Assembly (NCBI GenBank): GCA_000785145.2
Contig: JSZA02000033.1
Span: 1 to 54,303, forward strand
From: Candidatus Thiomargarita nelsonii
GTDB lineage: Bacteria; Pseudomonadota; Gammaproteobacteria; Beggiatoales; Beggiatoaceae
Direction: 5' to 3'
DNA: 54,303 nt
Numbering within the stretch: the stretch's first letter is position 1; the number at the start of each line of letters is the position of its first letter. The position numbers were made by a program, and so were the translations under genes. The notes under the pieces were generated by a model. The model saw nothing but the letters and a program-made list of their open reading frames with translations, ran no database searches and was not told the origin of the DNA. Positions 7,859 through 15,543 of this stretch are shown here, piece by piece.

Positions 7859-9409
7859 TTAAGGAAGCCTATATTTAGCCCAACGCCGTTCGCCTTCACG
7901 CACCAACACTCCTTCACGATTCATTTTTTTCAATAAATAAGAAGCCCGCTGAAAATATGAAGCCAGTAAGTGTCGGCACTGAGTATTGTTAATACTGCCA
8001 TGTATGCGTACATAAAGTATAATTTTGGCTTCATCACTCTTGACAACTGTATCAACCGATTGAAAGGCTTCAAACGCTGATCTTGGCTGGATTTGCGGTG
8101 AGGCATGGTTGGGCGATTTAAAATCAACAAAATGTAAATGATCTCGCTTAATTGGTTTGCCACCACTGTGGAGCAGGGCATGTTCAATGATGTTCTTTAA
8201 TTCCCGTACATTGCCGGGAAAGTGATAATTTTCCAATGCTATTAGGGCGGGCTGCGTCAACATCGTTTTCTTTTGTCCCATCTCCAGCGCGAACAGGGAT
8301 AGAAAATGCTCCGCCAATAGCACAATATCCTTTTTACGCTCGCGCAATGGTGGAACGGTGATGGTATAAGTGGCTAAGCGGAAATAGAGATCTTTACGAA
8401 ATTTTTCGGTGCCTACTTTGGCTTGCAAATCAATATTAGTCGCAGCGATAATGCGGACATCCACCGCTTTGCTTTGAGTAGCGCCTAATGGTGTTATTTG
8501 ACCATCTTCCAAGGTACGCAGGAGTTTGGGTTGTAACTTTTCTGGCATTTCACCTATTTCATCAAGAAATAGGGTACCGCCGTGTGCCACTTCAAAATGA
8601 CCCTTGTGGTTGTTCACAGCGTCGGAAAACGAGCCCCGCATATGCCCAAAAACAAGAGAATCGGCTAATTCTGTCGGAATGGCAGAGCAATTGACGGGAA
8701 TAAAGGGGCGCTTGGCTCGAACACCACCAAAGTGAATGGCACGGGCAACCAATTCTTTGCCAGTGCCGCTTTCTCCTAAAATCAGGACACTGGTTTTTTC
8801 CGCTTCTTGTAAACGGCGAATATCCTTTAGAATCGTCTTAATGCTTTGACTTTGACCGATAAAGGCAGCAATTCCCCAGTGTTCAGCTTCTTGCTGAGAA
8901 AGAGCGGAAAGTTGAGCATCTGCGGTTTGCAAAGCGTCTTCCGCTTGTTGGCGAAGATTTATTTCTTGTTTGAGTTTTCGGTTAGCTAGAATTAAGGCGG
9001 CATTTTTTTCGTCCAACTCAAACTTTTGGCGGTAAAGGGTGAGATGGGTATTGATCCGCACCAACACTTCTTCATATTGAAAGGGTTTGGTAATATAATC
9101 TACGCCGCCAACTTTAAATCCGGTGATTTTATCAATCTGCTCAGTCAGTGCGGTTATAAAAATGATGGGTATATCATGAAGGGCTGGTAGTTGTTTCAAA
9201 CAACGACAAGTTTCAAAGCCATCCATCCCTGGCATCATAACATCCAAAAGAATAATGTCTGGCATAATTTGATTGGCGAGTTCAAGGGCTTCTTCACCAT
9301 TGGACACCACTGAAAGGTTAAATCCCGTATTTTCTAGTTGTTCAATTAAAACTTCTAAATTTTCTGGTGCGTCATCGACTATGAGGACATATGCTGATTT
9401 TGAGTTCAT
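7859..9409 (-). CDS. Response regulator with AAA+ domain (NtrC-like, GAFTGA absent)
   Basis: From ATG 9409 the protein has 516 residues. It starts with a receiver domain (VLIVDDAPENL, phospho-acceptor in DIILLDVMMPGMDGFE, lysine in YITKPF), then a coiled coil (about 120-175). A sigma-54-activator-type AAA+ domain follows: GESGTGKE Walker A near 212, GGTLFLDEIGEM Walker B, ATN sensor and FPGNVREL. The GAFTGA loop that contacts sigma-54 reads GSFSDA (near 259). The C-terminus lacks a Fis-type helix-turn-helix and instead looks like a winged helix. It therefore may not activate sigma-54. The frame extends 18 codons further upstream, but these read through a hairpin repeat, so 9409 is preferred. 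No partner kinase is adjacent. Confidence 0.85.
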   Translation of the reverse strand: MNSKSAYVLIVDDAPENLEVLIEQLENTGFNLSVVSNGEEALELANQIMPDIILLDVMMPGMDGFETCRCLKQLPALHDIPIIFITALTEQIDKITGFKVGGVDYITKPFQYEEVLVRINTHLTLYRQKFELDEKNAALILANRKLKQEINLRQQAEDALQTADAQLSALSQQEAEHWGIAAFIGQSQSIKTILKDIRRLQEAEKTSVLILGESGTGKELVARAIHFGGVRAKRPFIPVNCSAIPTELADSLVFGHMRGSFSDAVNNHKGHFEVAHGGTLFLDEIGEMPEKLQPKLLRTLEDGQITPLGATQSKAVDVRIIAATNIDLQAKVGTEKFRKDLYFRLATYTITVPPLRERKKDIVLLAEHFLSLFALEMGQKKTMLTQPALIALENYHFPGNVRELKNIIEHALLHSGGKPIKRDHLHFVDFKSPNHASPQIQPRSAFEAFQSVDTVVKSDEAKIILYVRIHGSINNTQCRHLLASYFQRASYLLKKMNREGVLVREGERRWAKYRLP

Positions 9410-9436
9410 TTGATATTTTAACTTTTGAGAAAATAG

Positions 9437-9463
9437 GAGTCCAAGATTTATCTTGGACATCAT
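9437..9463. repeat. CCAAGATTTATCTTGG hairpin upstream of the regulator
   Basis: One copy of the dispersed palindrome lies 28-54 bases before the regulator start and between it and the divergent hen1 pseudogene. It creates a false N-terminal extension (MSKINLGLL) in the regulator frame. Confidence 0.7.
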
Positions 9464-9475
9464 CGATAAGACAAT

Positions 9476-10411
9476 ATGCTATTAACAATCACAACCACCC
9501 ATTCCCCCGCCACTGATTTAGGCTTTTTACTACATAAGCACCCCGATCAGGTCCAATTTCCGTTTTGGGCGGTGGAGTGCCTTTACTCAGGCGATTATTT
9601 GAGCCGCTTGGTTATCAAGTTTCCGCACATCCCCTAGAGAGCCCGTATTTTTCTATCACACTTCAAGCCAGTTGCTGTTTGCAAGATTTACTCGCGCATA
9701 TTTATGTGTTGGTGCCCGTGTTGGATAATAACAAGCATTATTGGATTGGTGATGCTGAAGTGGATAAATTGTTGCGTCATGCTAACAGTTGGCTGGGGCA
9801 CCATCCAGATAAGGATTTCATTACTAAACGATATTTAAAATATCAACCCTCTTTGGCACGTCAAGCATTGGCGAGATTGGGTGATGAACGGCTTGGCACT
9901 GTCATCGCGGTGTTGAAAAATAGTCAGGCAAAACGTGTCCTTGATCTCGGTTGCGGCGAAGGCAATTTGCTGCGTGCGTTATTGAAAGATAATTTTTTTG
10001 AGGAAATTGTTGGGGTGGATATTAGCAGTCGCGCCTTGGAAATTCATTCATGGTTCGCTGATCTACCGCGACAAGCGTTTATATGGTTATGATGCAGCGG
10101 CAGTGGTAGAGGTGATTGAACATTTTGATTTGGCAAGATTGGCTGCTTTTGAACGGATATTATTTGCGTTTACGCGCCCCAAGACTGTTATTATTACGAC
10201 TCCCAATGTCGAATACAATGTCAAATTTGAAAATGCGGAGAAATTGCGTCATAGTGATCACCGTTTTGAATGGACACGTAAGGAATTTCAGACTTGGGCG
10301 AATGGTATCGCGGATCAATTCAGATATTCTGTGCGATTTTTAGGGATTGGTGAGGAAGATGCTATTGTGGGTGCGCCGACACAGATGGGGGTTTTTAGTG
10401 TTAGGGCTTAA
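9476..10411 (+). pseudogene. hen1: Bacterial Hen1 RNA 3'-terminal 2'-O-methyltransferase, internally deleted
   Basis: Three frames together match bacterial Hen1, which methylates the ribose 2'-OH at a repaired RNA end and normally works with the Pnkp kinase/phosphatase/ligase. Bases 9476-9562 give MLLTITTTHSPATDLGFLLH, the exact type of N-terminus. After a large deletion, 9566-10060 give LLRRLFEPLGY, YVLVPVLDNNKHYWIGDAEV and the SAM motif VLDLGCGEGN. After a second deletion, 10055-10411 give GSLIYRDKRL, AAAVVEVIEHFD (metal-binding region), TTPNVEYNV and HRFEWTRKEF. Most of the ligase-activating N-domain and about 20 residues after the SAM motif are lost, both out of frame. No pnkp gene is nearby, so the RNA repair system is dead or displaced here. 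Confidence 0.9.
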
Positions 10412-10828
10412 AAATGAAATATTCAGGCGCGACAAGCCTTCTAAATAGTGTCGGAAATGTGTCCCAGACTTTGGCGCATCAGGGATGGCAATTTCGTCTC
10501 TTAAATTACCCGCGAAAATCACATGAATTTCGCCTTTGCCAGAATATTTTTTAGGCACTTCAAACACATAAGGTTTTAATTTAATTTTGTCTCCGGCAAA
10601 CTGTTTATCCAATAGATATTCGACAACGCCATTGGATTGTGCGTGACTTAATTCAAAATAATTGTCAAACCCTGGTGCTTCAAAATCGCAGTCTATCATC
10701 ATGATTCTTTTTCCATAGTGCCTCGCATAAAAAGCAGCAAAGGCAGCGAGCGCCGTAGTCCGTCCGATGCCGCCTTTATAACTATAAAAAGTGATGATGG
10801 GACAGGATGTGTTTCTAGGTATTTTCAT
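10340..10828 (-). pseudogene. Truncated KGGIGRT-type P-loop ATPase (ParA/MinD-like)
   Basis: The 162-residue frame has a deviant Walker A (FYSYKGGIGRTTALAAFA) and MMIDCDFEAPGFDNYFE, typical of the 'KGGVGR' branch of the MinD/ParA superfamily, in which arginine replaces the usual lysine. Homologous sequence stops near base 10430 (HYLEGLSRLNIS). The remaining residues come from reading the hen1 3' end backwards, so the ATPase has lost most of its length. It overlaps the upstream gene by 14 bases, indicating translational coupling. KGGVGR ATPases often sit in multi-gene signalling or conflict systems in multicellular bacteria; whether this one did is inference. Confidence 0.7.
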
Positions 10829-11147
10829 AGTCAGCTAAATAGTCGTATCTTCTTTTATTCAGAAGATTAATTAGATTTGGATTTTTTTCTTGACTAAATA
10901 AATAGTCATAAAACTCATCAGTCTTACAATCTGATAAAGTGATAGTGTCTAGGTGAACTTTCTGATTTTTGAGCTTCCTTTCGAGTTCACTCAGAATAGT
11001 GCTATCTCTTTCTTTTAACAAGATAGAAATATCAATGTCCAGATTGAGTCTAAGCGTGATGCGATAATCCAAAAGCTTTGAATTATCCTTTTTGCTCTTA
11101 TTAAGTAAATGTTCAATTTCTATTAATTTATGTATGGGGGTAAGCAT
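10815..11147 (-). CDS. Small hypothetical protein coupled to the KGGIGRT ATPase
   Basis: A 110-residue, charged, largely helical protein with no signal or membrane segment. The stretch LRLNLDIDISILLKERDSTILSE suggests a beta strand plus helices. I do not recognise the family. Its 3' end overlaps the truncated ATPase start by 14 bases, so the two were probably one operon with linked roles, this protein being the partner encoded first. A repeat fragment lies directly upstream (11150-11216), so upstream members of the operon may have been lost. Confidence 0.5.
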   Translation of the reverse strand: MLTPIHKLIEIEHLLNKSKKDNSKLLDYRITLRLNLDIDISILLKERDSTILSELERKLKNQKVHLDTITLSDCKTDEFYDYLFSQEKNPNLINLLNKRRYDYLADYENT

Positions 11148-11149
11148 AT

Positions 11150-11216
11150 CTCAATGCCATTGGCGTAGAAAAATCACGGTCCATGTAGGGGCTACCCTAT
11201 CGGGTTTGCCCTTAAA
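11150..11216. repeat. Partial TAGGGGC-core element
   Basis: CAATGCCATTGGCG, GTAGGGGCTACCCTATCGGG and TTTGCCCTTAA are pieces of the same element family as 49549-49652. The copy abuts the start of the transporter fragment at 11217. Confidence 0.55.
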
Positions 11217-11745
11217 TTGACAGCTGGTAATGGTATGATAGCAATGGGTACTTTTTTAGCGATTTTGCTCGGTACCATTTTGGGGGGCAATGCCATTAAG
11301 TTAAGAGATATTGTAGGGTGGGTAGAGCGAGCGAAACCCACCTTTGTTATAAATTGACGCACGGATCTTCGTTTCAAATGTTTGGTGGGTGCCGCGAAGC
11401 TCTACCCACCCGACAAAAAAAGCTTAACTTAATGGCATTGATTTTGGGGGGGGCGTGTTAGTCGGCATATTTATTTTGCCAGTCAACATTTTCTACCTGC
11501 CGGAGAGTTGTGCAATGCTAGAGAATCATTAAGTGCGATGAGACAAAAACGCAGTTACCCTCAACACCGCGCCCGAGTGATTGCTGCAAATAATATCCTT
11601 AATGCCTTGTTTATGGTGGTATCGGCACTTGGCACGGTGGGAATGCTACAGGCTGGTTTTAGTATTGCACAGATTTTTCTGAGTTTAGGGCTATTAAATG
11701 CGGTGATTGTGGGTATTTTATTTATGTTAAGTACTGAATCAGGAA
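11217..11745 (+). pseudogene. Fragment of an MFS transporter/acyltransferase (LplT-Aas-like), split by a miniature element
   Basis: Bases 11217-11287 encode LTAGNGMIAMGTFLAILLG, a membrane segment. After an inserted element, bases from 11450 encode LVGIFILPVNIFYLP, and 11545-11745 encode PQHRARVIAANNILNALFMV followed by two more membrane helices. 'RARViAANNilNAlfMV' is the hallmark of the transporter half of bifunctional lysophospholipid flippase/acylglycerol-phosphate acyltransferases. The acyltransferase half is missing and frames are broken, including a G-run of eight where six would keep frame. This is a dead internal fragment. Confidence 0.7.
11288..11440. mobile_element. CAATGCC-ended element with TAGGGTGGGT core, inserted in the transporter fragment
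   Basis: The ends are CAATGCCATTAAGTTAAG and its inverse CTTAACTTAATGGCATTG. The core is an inverted pair of TAGGGTGGGTAGAGCG and GAAGCTCTACCCACC. An 11-bp direct duplication, ATTTTGGGGGG, lies immediately outside both ends (11277-11287 and 11441-11451). It has no coding capacity and is best read as a non-autonomous transposable element. Confidence 0.85.
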
Positions 11746-11756
11746 TTATCGGAGAT

Positions 11757-11828
11757 TTTGGAGTCCAAAGCTTTAGCTTTGGACGTGGGTTTCCAAAGCT
11801 AAAGCTTTGGACTCCAAAATACCTTAAA
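11757..11828. repeat. Paired GTCCAAAGCTTTAGC hairpins
   Basis: TTTTGGAGTCCAAAGCTTTA and its inverted copy face each other across GGACGTGGGTTT. They lie between the transporter fragment and the 3' end of the TolQ-like operon and could terminate the latter. Confidence 0.7.
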
Positions 11829-11832
11829 ATTA

Positions 11833-12429
11833 TCATTTACTGATGGCTTGGTAAGAGGGAAAATATCGACAAGCCGGCACATCACTCCAAAAGCAAATAT
11901 GCGGCGGATTATTTTCATTCACCGGTTGCCAGCCGGATTTTATCTGACGTTTTTTCAGATATTGCCGCGTTTGACGAAATATTTCAAATCCACTGCTGCC
12001 TTCTTCATCATAAACAAAGAAAAAAGCAAAGTGCTTTTTGGCATCCAATTTATCATCCAATGTTTGGCGTATTTCACTATCGTTTTGCCATAAGCTGGTA
12101 TTATTTGCATATAAAACTAATCCACGATCTTCGGCAATTTGCCCATCAATATCCATATAACCCAGAGAAAAAATTTTATTATCCAATCCTCTATCCGCCT
12201 GAATAATCGCATTGCTAAAAATCGTTTCAGGCTCAATAAAAACAATCGCATTGTCTTTACAAATAAAAAAGGCTGGTGCCAGAGACGATTCATGTTCTAT
12301 CGGTACTTCGAGCTTATAAACCGTTTTTTCTTCATGGACAATATTTAAAACAGCAAACAAAACGAGTATGCCGACTGAGTTTGAAATAATATCCGTCAGA
12401 AAATTGACATTGATTAAATCTTGTTTCAT
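11833..12429 (-). CDS. ExbD-like membrane protein with transmembrane aspartate
   Basis: A 198-residue protein with a short cytoplasmic start, one membrane helix (INVNFLTDIISNSVGILVLF onward, residues about 6-30) and a soluble periplasmic domain. D13 sits where ExbD/TolR/MotB proteins carry the proton-binding aspartate ('NVtPLvDv...LLv.F'). The periplasmic part (FFICKDNAIVFIEPE, HFAFFFVYDEEGSSGF) has the alternating strands of an ExbD fold. It has no OmpA-like peptidoglycan-binding domain, so it is not MotB or ZorB. ATG overlaps the stop of the previous gene (ATGA). With the 12978 gene it would form a proton-driven complex; the machine it powers is unknown. Confidence 0.65.
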   Translation of the reverse strand: MKQDLINVNFLTDIISNSVGILVLFAVLNIVHEEKTVYKLEVPIEHESSLAPAFFICKDNAIVFIEPETIFSNAIIQADRGLDNKIFSLGYMDIDGQIAEDRGLVLYANNTSLWQNDSEIRQTLDDKLDAKKHFAFFFVYDEEGSSGFEIFRQTRQYLKKRQIKSGWQPVNENNPPHICFWSDVPACRYFPSYQAISK

Positions 12430-12974
12430 GGCGTTTCACCCGGAACGATCCAATTAGCATCTAGGGCTTCTAAGCCAATACTAATACCCAACAATTCTTC
12501 ATTTTCATAAACAATTTGACGGATTTTATGATAGATATCAGCACTGTTTGGATAAAGTCCAAATAATACAAATTCTTCATATAAATAATTGGCTTGTCGG
12601 GCGTGATAATTGAGCAATTGAATTTCTTTAAAAATGTCTATTATCACATCTTCTGTGGGCACTTTTAATGCCCGTTGTTGTTGGCGACGTTTTTGTAAGA
12701 TTTCCTCAATCACGCTACCATCGCTCACTGCCTGGCGCAAAGCCACCAAATGTTCAATCGGTGGTACAATAATAATGTTATCTGGCAAACAAAATATCTG
12801 ATAAGCCACTTTATAGCCCTGGCCCACTTCTCCCGTCATCACCATTTTGCGCGGCAATACTGTGGAATTTAAGATATTTAAAAATGATAACACGCCCATA
12901 ACACATAAAAAAATACTGAGAAATGGGAATAGACTGACATCCATACCCCATTGTTTGTTCCGCCGTTTTGCCAT
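12426..12974 (-). CDS. Second ExbD-like protein, lacking the membrane aspartate
   Basis: A 182-residue protein with one N-terminal membrane helix (VSLFPFLSIFLCVMGVLSFL, residues about 13-32). Aligned by eye to ExbD, the position of the proton-carrying aspartate is S20; an aspartate (D12) stands before the helix. The soluble part contains a helical stretch rich in Q and R (EEILQKRRQQQRALK). AAAGGAGC lies eight bases before ATG 12974. It starts three bases after the TolQ-like stop and overlaps the next gene by four, so the three are one operon. A non-identical partner to the 11833 gene is the likeliest role. Confidence 0.6.
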   Translation of the reverse strand: MAKRRNKQWGMDVSLFPFLSIFLCVMGVLSFLNILNSTVLPRKMVMTGEVGQGYKVAYQIFCLPDNIIIVPPIEHLVALRQAVSDGSVIEEILQKRRQQQRALKVPTEDVIIDIFKEIQLLNYHARQANYLYEEFVLFGLYPNSADIYHKIRQIVYENEELLGISIGLEALDANWIVPGETP

Positions 12975-12977
12975 TGT

Positions 12978-13967
12978 CTATTGCTCCTTTAGAGACGAGG
13001 CAAAAACGGTTTCATACAAATCTTGCATGGTTTTTTGTAAAGCGCCGACTTGTGCCGCCAACAGCTTTAATTCTTCATTGCTAGACTGTTGTTCCCCACC
13101 GATAGACATCTGCCGGTTTTGTTCGTGACTTATCCGTGCAGATAGCTTGGGTTTGAGATCGTAAAGCCAGACTTCATCCAAAATGATGATATAATTTTCT
13201 TCCGTTTTTTCAAACCAAGTCATCATTAACATCAGCGGAATGCTGAGCAAGAGGGCAAGAAATGTGGTATCAAAAGCGGCAGCCAAGCTGCTAGTGACAA
13301 TGGGTAGATTATCTTTTAAGGTACTCGACACTTGGGAGACAGAATCCACGCTAGTCATGGCATTAGAAAAACCAGCAATACCGTTGCTAATACCCCACAC
13401 TGTGCCAATAAAACCAAGAATTGGGATCGCCCAAATCATAAAACGGGGCAGAGCATAAGAAGCCCGCATATATTCTCGCTCAAAAAATTCAGCCTCTTCA
13501 TCAATATTGAGACGCTCATGCCCCAAAAATAGGCGACAACGGGAGAGTAGAATATTCCACCTATTGGCGGTGGGAATCATTTGTATTAAACCCTCTTTGA
13601 GCCGTTTAAAAAGTTCTACTGAGCTGATGCCATTCTCGCTGTTTTCTAATATCGCTGGGATGATTTGGGAAATCATAAGCTGCGACGTGTGCATCTCCTG
13701 TTTCAACTTTCGCTTTTTCAGGAGCAAATAAATCGCGCTGGCGGCGAAAAACCATAATATAAATGGCGATATCCAGTTACCCCATAATATTTGGTAGAGA
13801 CGGCTATATGTAGTACTATCTAACAAATTTAACATGAGCAGAGATGGCAATAAGACGAAAATTGCTGTCATCAGCAGTGGAGAAGTAAAACTCAATTCAG
13901 TGGGATATTTGTATTTAGTCTCACCAAACAGACTGACGGTAGTTTGTTGTTGAAAAACGGCTGACAT
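12978..13967 (-). CDS. MotA/TolQ/ExbB-family proton channel protein
   Basis: From ATG 13967 (AAAGGA about eight bases upstream) the protein has 329 residues; an upstream ATG 13997 lacks such a site. It has two N-terminal membrane helices, a cytoplasmic domain, then the family core: IPILGFIGTVWGISNGI and LPIVTSSLAAAFDTTFLALLLS, with the conserved 'A.AFdTT..AL' signature. A hydrophilic tail with a heptad-like stretch (NEELKLLAAQVGALQKTMQDL) ends it. It is about 100 residues longer than ExbB/TolQ. First gene of the operon; it would form the pentameric ring around the two ExbD-like helices. No tonB, tolA, flagellar or zorC/D gene is adjacent. Confidence 0.8.
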   Translation of the reverse strand: MSAVFQQQTTVSLFGETKYKYPTELSFTSPLLMTAIFVLLPSLLMLNLLDSTTYSRLYQILWGNWISPFILWFFAASAIYLLLKKRKLKQEMHTSQLMISQIIPAILENSENGISSVELFKRLKEGLIQMIPTANRWNILLSRCRLFLGHERLNIDEEAEFFEREYMRASYALPRFMIWAIPILGFIGTVWGISNGIAGFSNAMTSVDSVSQVSSTLKDNLPIVTSSLAAAFDTTFLALLLSIPLMLMMTWFEKTEENYIIILDEVWLYDLKPKLSARISHEQNRQMSIGGEQQSSNEELKLLAAQVGALQKTMQDLYETVFASSLKEQ

Positions 13968-14067
13968 CTTAATTTCCTTTATCCAGTTTTTAGACAAGAT
14001 TGTTTTTTTATTTTAAGTTAATTATGGCTCATCTTTAGGGATAAGACAACATTGACAATTGACTTGA

Positions 14068-14100
14068 CAAGGAGTCCAAGATTTATCTTGGGCGAGGCGT
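14068..14100. repeat. CCAAGATTTATCTTGG hairpin
   Basis: A single copy of the dispersed hairpin lies in the divergent spacer between the TolQ-like operon and the 14116 gene. Confidence 0.7.
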
Positions 14101-14115
14101 GTATGGTAACTGCAA

Positions 14116-14517
14116 ATGGAAATAATCAAGACAAGATACAAAAAAAAGCTGCCGAAAGGTAAGTCATATCCAATTGGTGCTGAGGAAATATCACAAGAGT
14201 TAAAAGGGATACCTCAATACTCTGAGATAGAAATAGCTTTTAGCATTCAAGATGAATTCTGGGCTTCAAAATACAATAAGAAATTAAAGGAAGGCGGCGA
14301 TATTGAAGTATTAGAGGTTCATTTTGGTGTTCCCTTCTATGAATGGATAATTTATGTGCATTCAGTTCCATCCGAGCACAAGTCAACAGCTAAAAGGCAA
14401 ATATTGGATTTGGTGCTACCAAAGTTAGCAAAAGAGTTGAAAAACATTGGCATTAACAATGATCATTTCAATTTTATTGCCTCATATAGCCTTGCGTCGG
14501 GCTCTATAACTCTATAA
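14116..14517 (+). CDS. Hypothetical protein
   Basis: A 133-residue soluble protein with a basic N-terminus (TRYKKKLPKGKSYPIGAEEI), alternating strands (IEIAFSIQDEFW, IEVLEVHFGVPFYEW) and a C-terminal helix (QILDLVLPKLAKELKNIGI). No signal peptide, membrane segment or known motif is visible, and I do not recognise the family. Hairpin repeats border both sides, so it is a stand-alone gene. Codon use resembles its neighbours, which supports it being real. Confidence 0.5.
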   Translation: MEIIKTRYKKKLPKGKSYPIGAEEISQELKGIPQYSEIEIAFSIQDEFWASKYNKKLKEGGDIEVLEVHFGVPFYEWIIYVHSVPSEHKSTAKRQILDLVLPKLAKELKNIGINNDHFNFIASYSLASGSITL

Positions 14518-14573
14518 AAGGAGTCCAAGATTTATCTTGGAACAGGTCCAAAGCTAAAGCTTTGGACTCCAAA
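14518..14573. repeat. Paired hairpins of two variants
   Basis: GGAGTCCAAGATTTATCTTG is followed by an inverted CCAAAGCTAAAGCTTTGGAC copy. Both variants of the family occur side by side between the hypothetical gene and xthA. Confidence 0.7.
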
Positions 14574-14611
14574 AGACATTAATTATAGTTGTTTATTAAA
14601 AAAATAAAAAA

Positions 14612-15379
14612 ATGCAAATTATCACAGCCAACCTCAATGGCATCCGTGCCGCCGCAAAAAAAGGCTTTTTCACTTGGTTAGCCCAACAAAATGCGGATGT
14701 CGTGTGTATTCAAGAAACCAAGGCTCAAGAATCTCAATTGATCGATCCTATCTTTCATCCAGGCGGTTATCATTGTTATTATCATGACGCTGAAAAAAAG
14801 GGTTATAGTGGCGTTGCCTTGTATGCCCGTCAGAAACCTGAAAAAGTCATTAAGGGAATCGGTTGGTCTGAAATTGATAGTGAAGGCCGTTATTTAGAGG
14901 CGCGTTTTGGCAGCGTCAATATTGTCTCTTTATATATGCACTCAGGCAGTTCGGGGGTAGAGCGGCAAACGCTCAAATTTGATTTTATGGACAAATTTAT
15001 GCCCTATTTACGCGAATTACAACAAGGCTCAAAGGACTATATTATATGTGGCGACTGGAATATTGCCCACAAAGCGATTGATTTAAAAAATTGGCGTAGC
15101 AATCAAAAACGTTCTGGATTTTTGCCCGAAGAACGGGCTTGGATGGATGAATTATTTGGTCCTGCGGGATTTGTTGATGCTTTTCGCGTGGTTAATCAAG
15201 AGGCAGAACAATATACATGGTGGTCAAATCGGGGACGTGCTTGGGACAATAATACCGGGTGGCGGCTTGATTATCAGGTGATTACGCCGGGTTTAAAAGA
15301 TAAGGTGCTCGGCGCAAGTATTTATAAAGACGAGCGTTTTTCTGATCATGCGCCGTTGTTGATTGATTATGCGCTTTAG
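14612..15379 (+). CDS. xthA: Exodeoxyribonuclease III
   Basis: A 255-residue protein of the AP endonuclease/exonuclease III family. ITANLNGIRAA at the N-terminus, CIQETKAQ (metal-binding glutamate), CGDWNIAHKAIDLKNW, WWSNRGRAWDNNTGWRLDY and SDHAPLLIDY at the end (catalytic aspartate-histidine) are all present. It cleaves DNA at abasic sites and digests 3' ends in base excision repair. Length and motif order are complete. No Shine-Dalgarno is obvious before ATG 14612. It is single, followed by a palindromic repeat. Confidence 0.95.
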   Translation: MQIITANLNGIRAAAKKGFFTWLAQQNADVVCIQETKAQESQLIDPIFHPGGYHCYYHDAEKKGYSGVALYARQKPEKVIKGIGWSEIDSEGRYLEARFGSVNIVSLYMHSGSSGVERQTLKFDFMDKFMPYLRELQQGSKDYIICGDWNIAHKAIDLKNWRSNQKRSGFLPEERAWMDELFGPAGFVDAFRVVNQEAEQYTWWSNRGRAWDNNTGWRLDYQVITPGLKDKVLGASIYKDERFSDHAPLLIDYAL

Positions 15380-15394
15380 TACCAGATCGCTCCC

Positions 15395-15440
15395 GTTTTC
15401 GTTGTATCGGGAATTTCGCTCCGCGGATTTCCCGAAACGA
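15395..15440. repeat. TTCGGGAATT / ATTTCCCGAAA palindrome
   Basis: ATCGGGAATTTCGCTCCGCGGATTTCCCGAAACG is one copy of the family that is tandemly expanded at 41093-41275 and 48020-48335; it is quoted here only by its arms (CGGGAATTTCGC and GCGGATTTCCCG). It lies between xthA and the channel gene. Confidence 0.6.
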
Positions 15441-15543
15441 AGTCAACGTCTTTTGACTTTTATTTTAAATCCACGTAAAATGTATGCCATCCGAAAAAAC
15501 CGCGCTTGTCAGTTTTTTGACTATCAATTTGCAAAAAAAAAAT

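Noticed and set aside
9410..9463. N-terminal extension MMSKINLGLL of the response regulator
   Set aside because: The codons are the CCAAGATTTATCTTGG hairpin; the receiver domain begins naturally at the internal ATG 9409.
11833..13967. Zorya defence system
   Set aside because: The small membrane proteins lack an OmpA-like domain and no ZorC, ZorD or ZorE gene is adjacent, so only the motor theme is shared.
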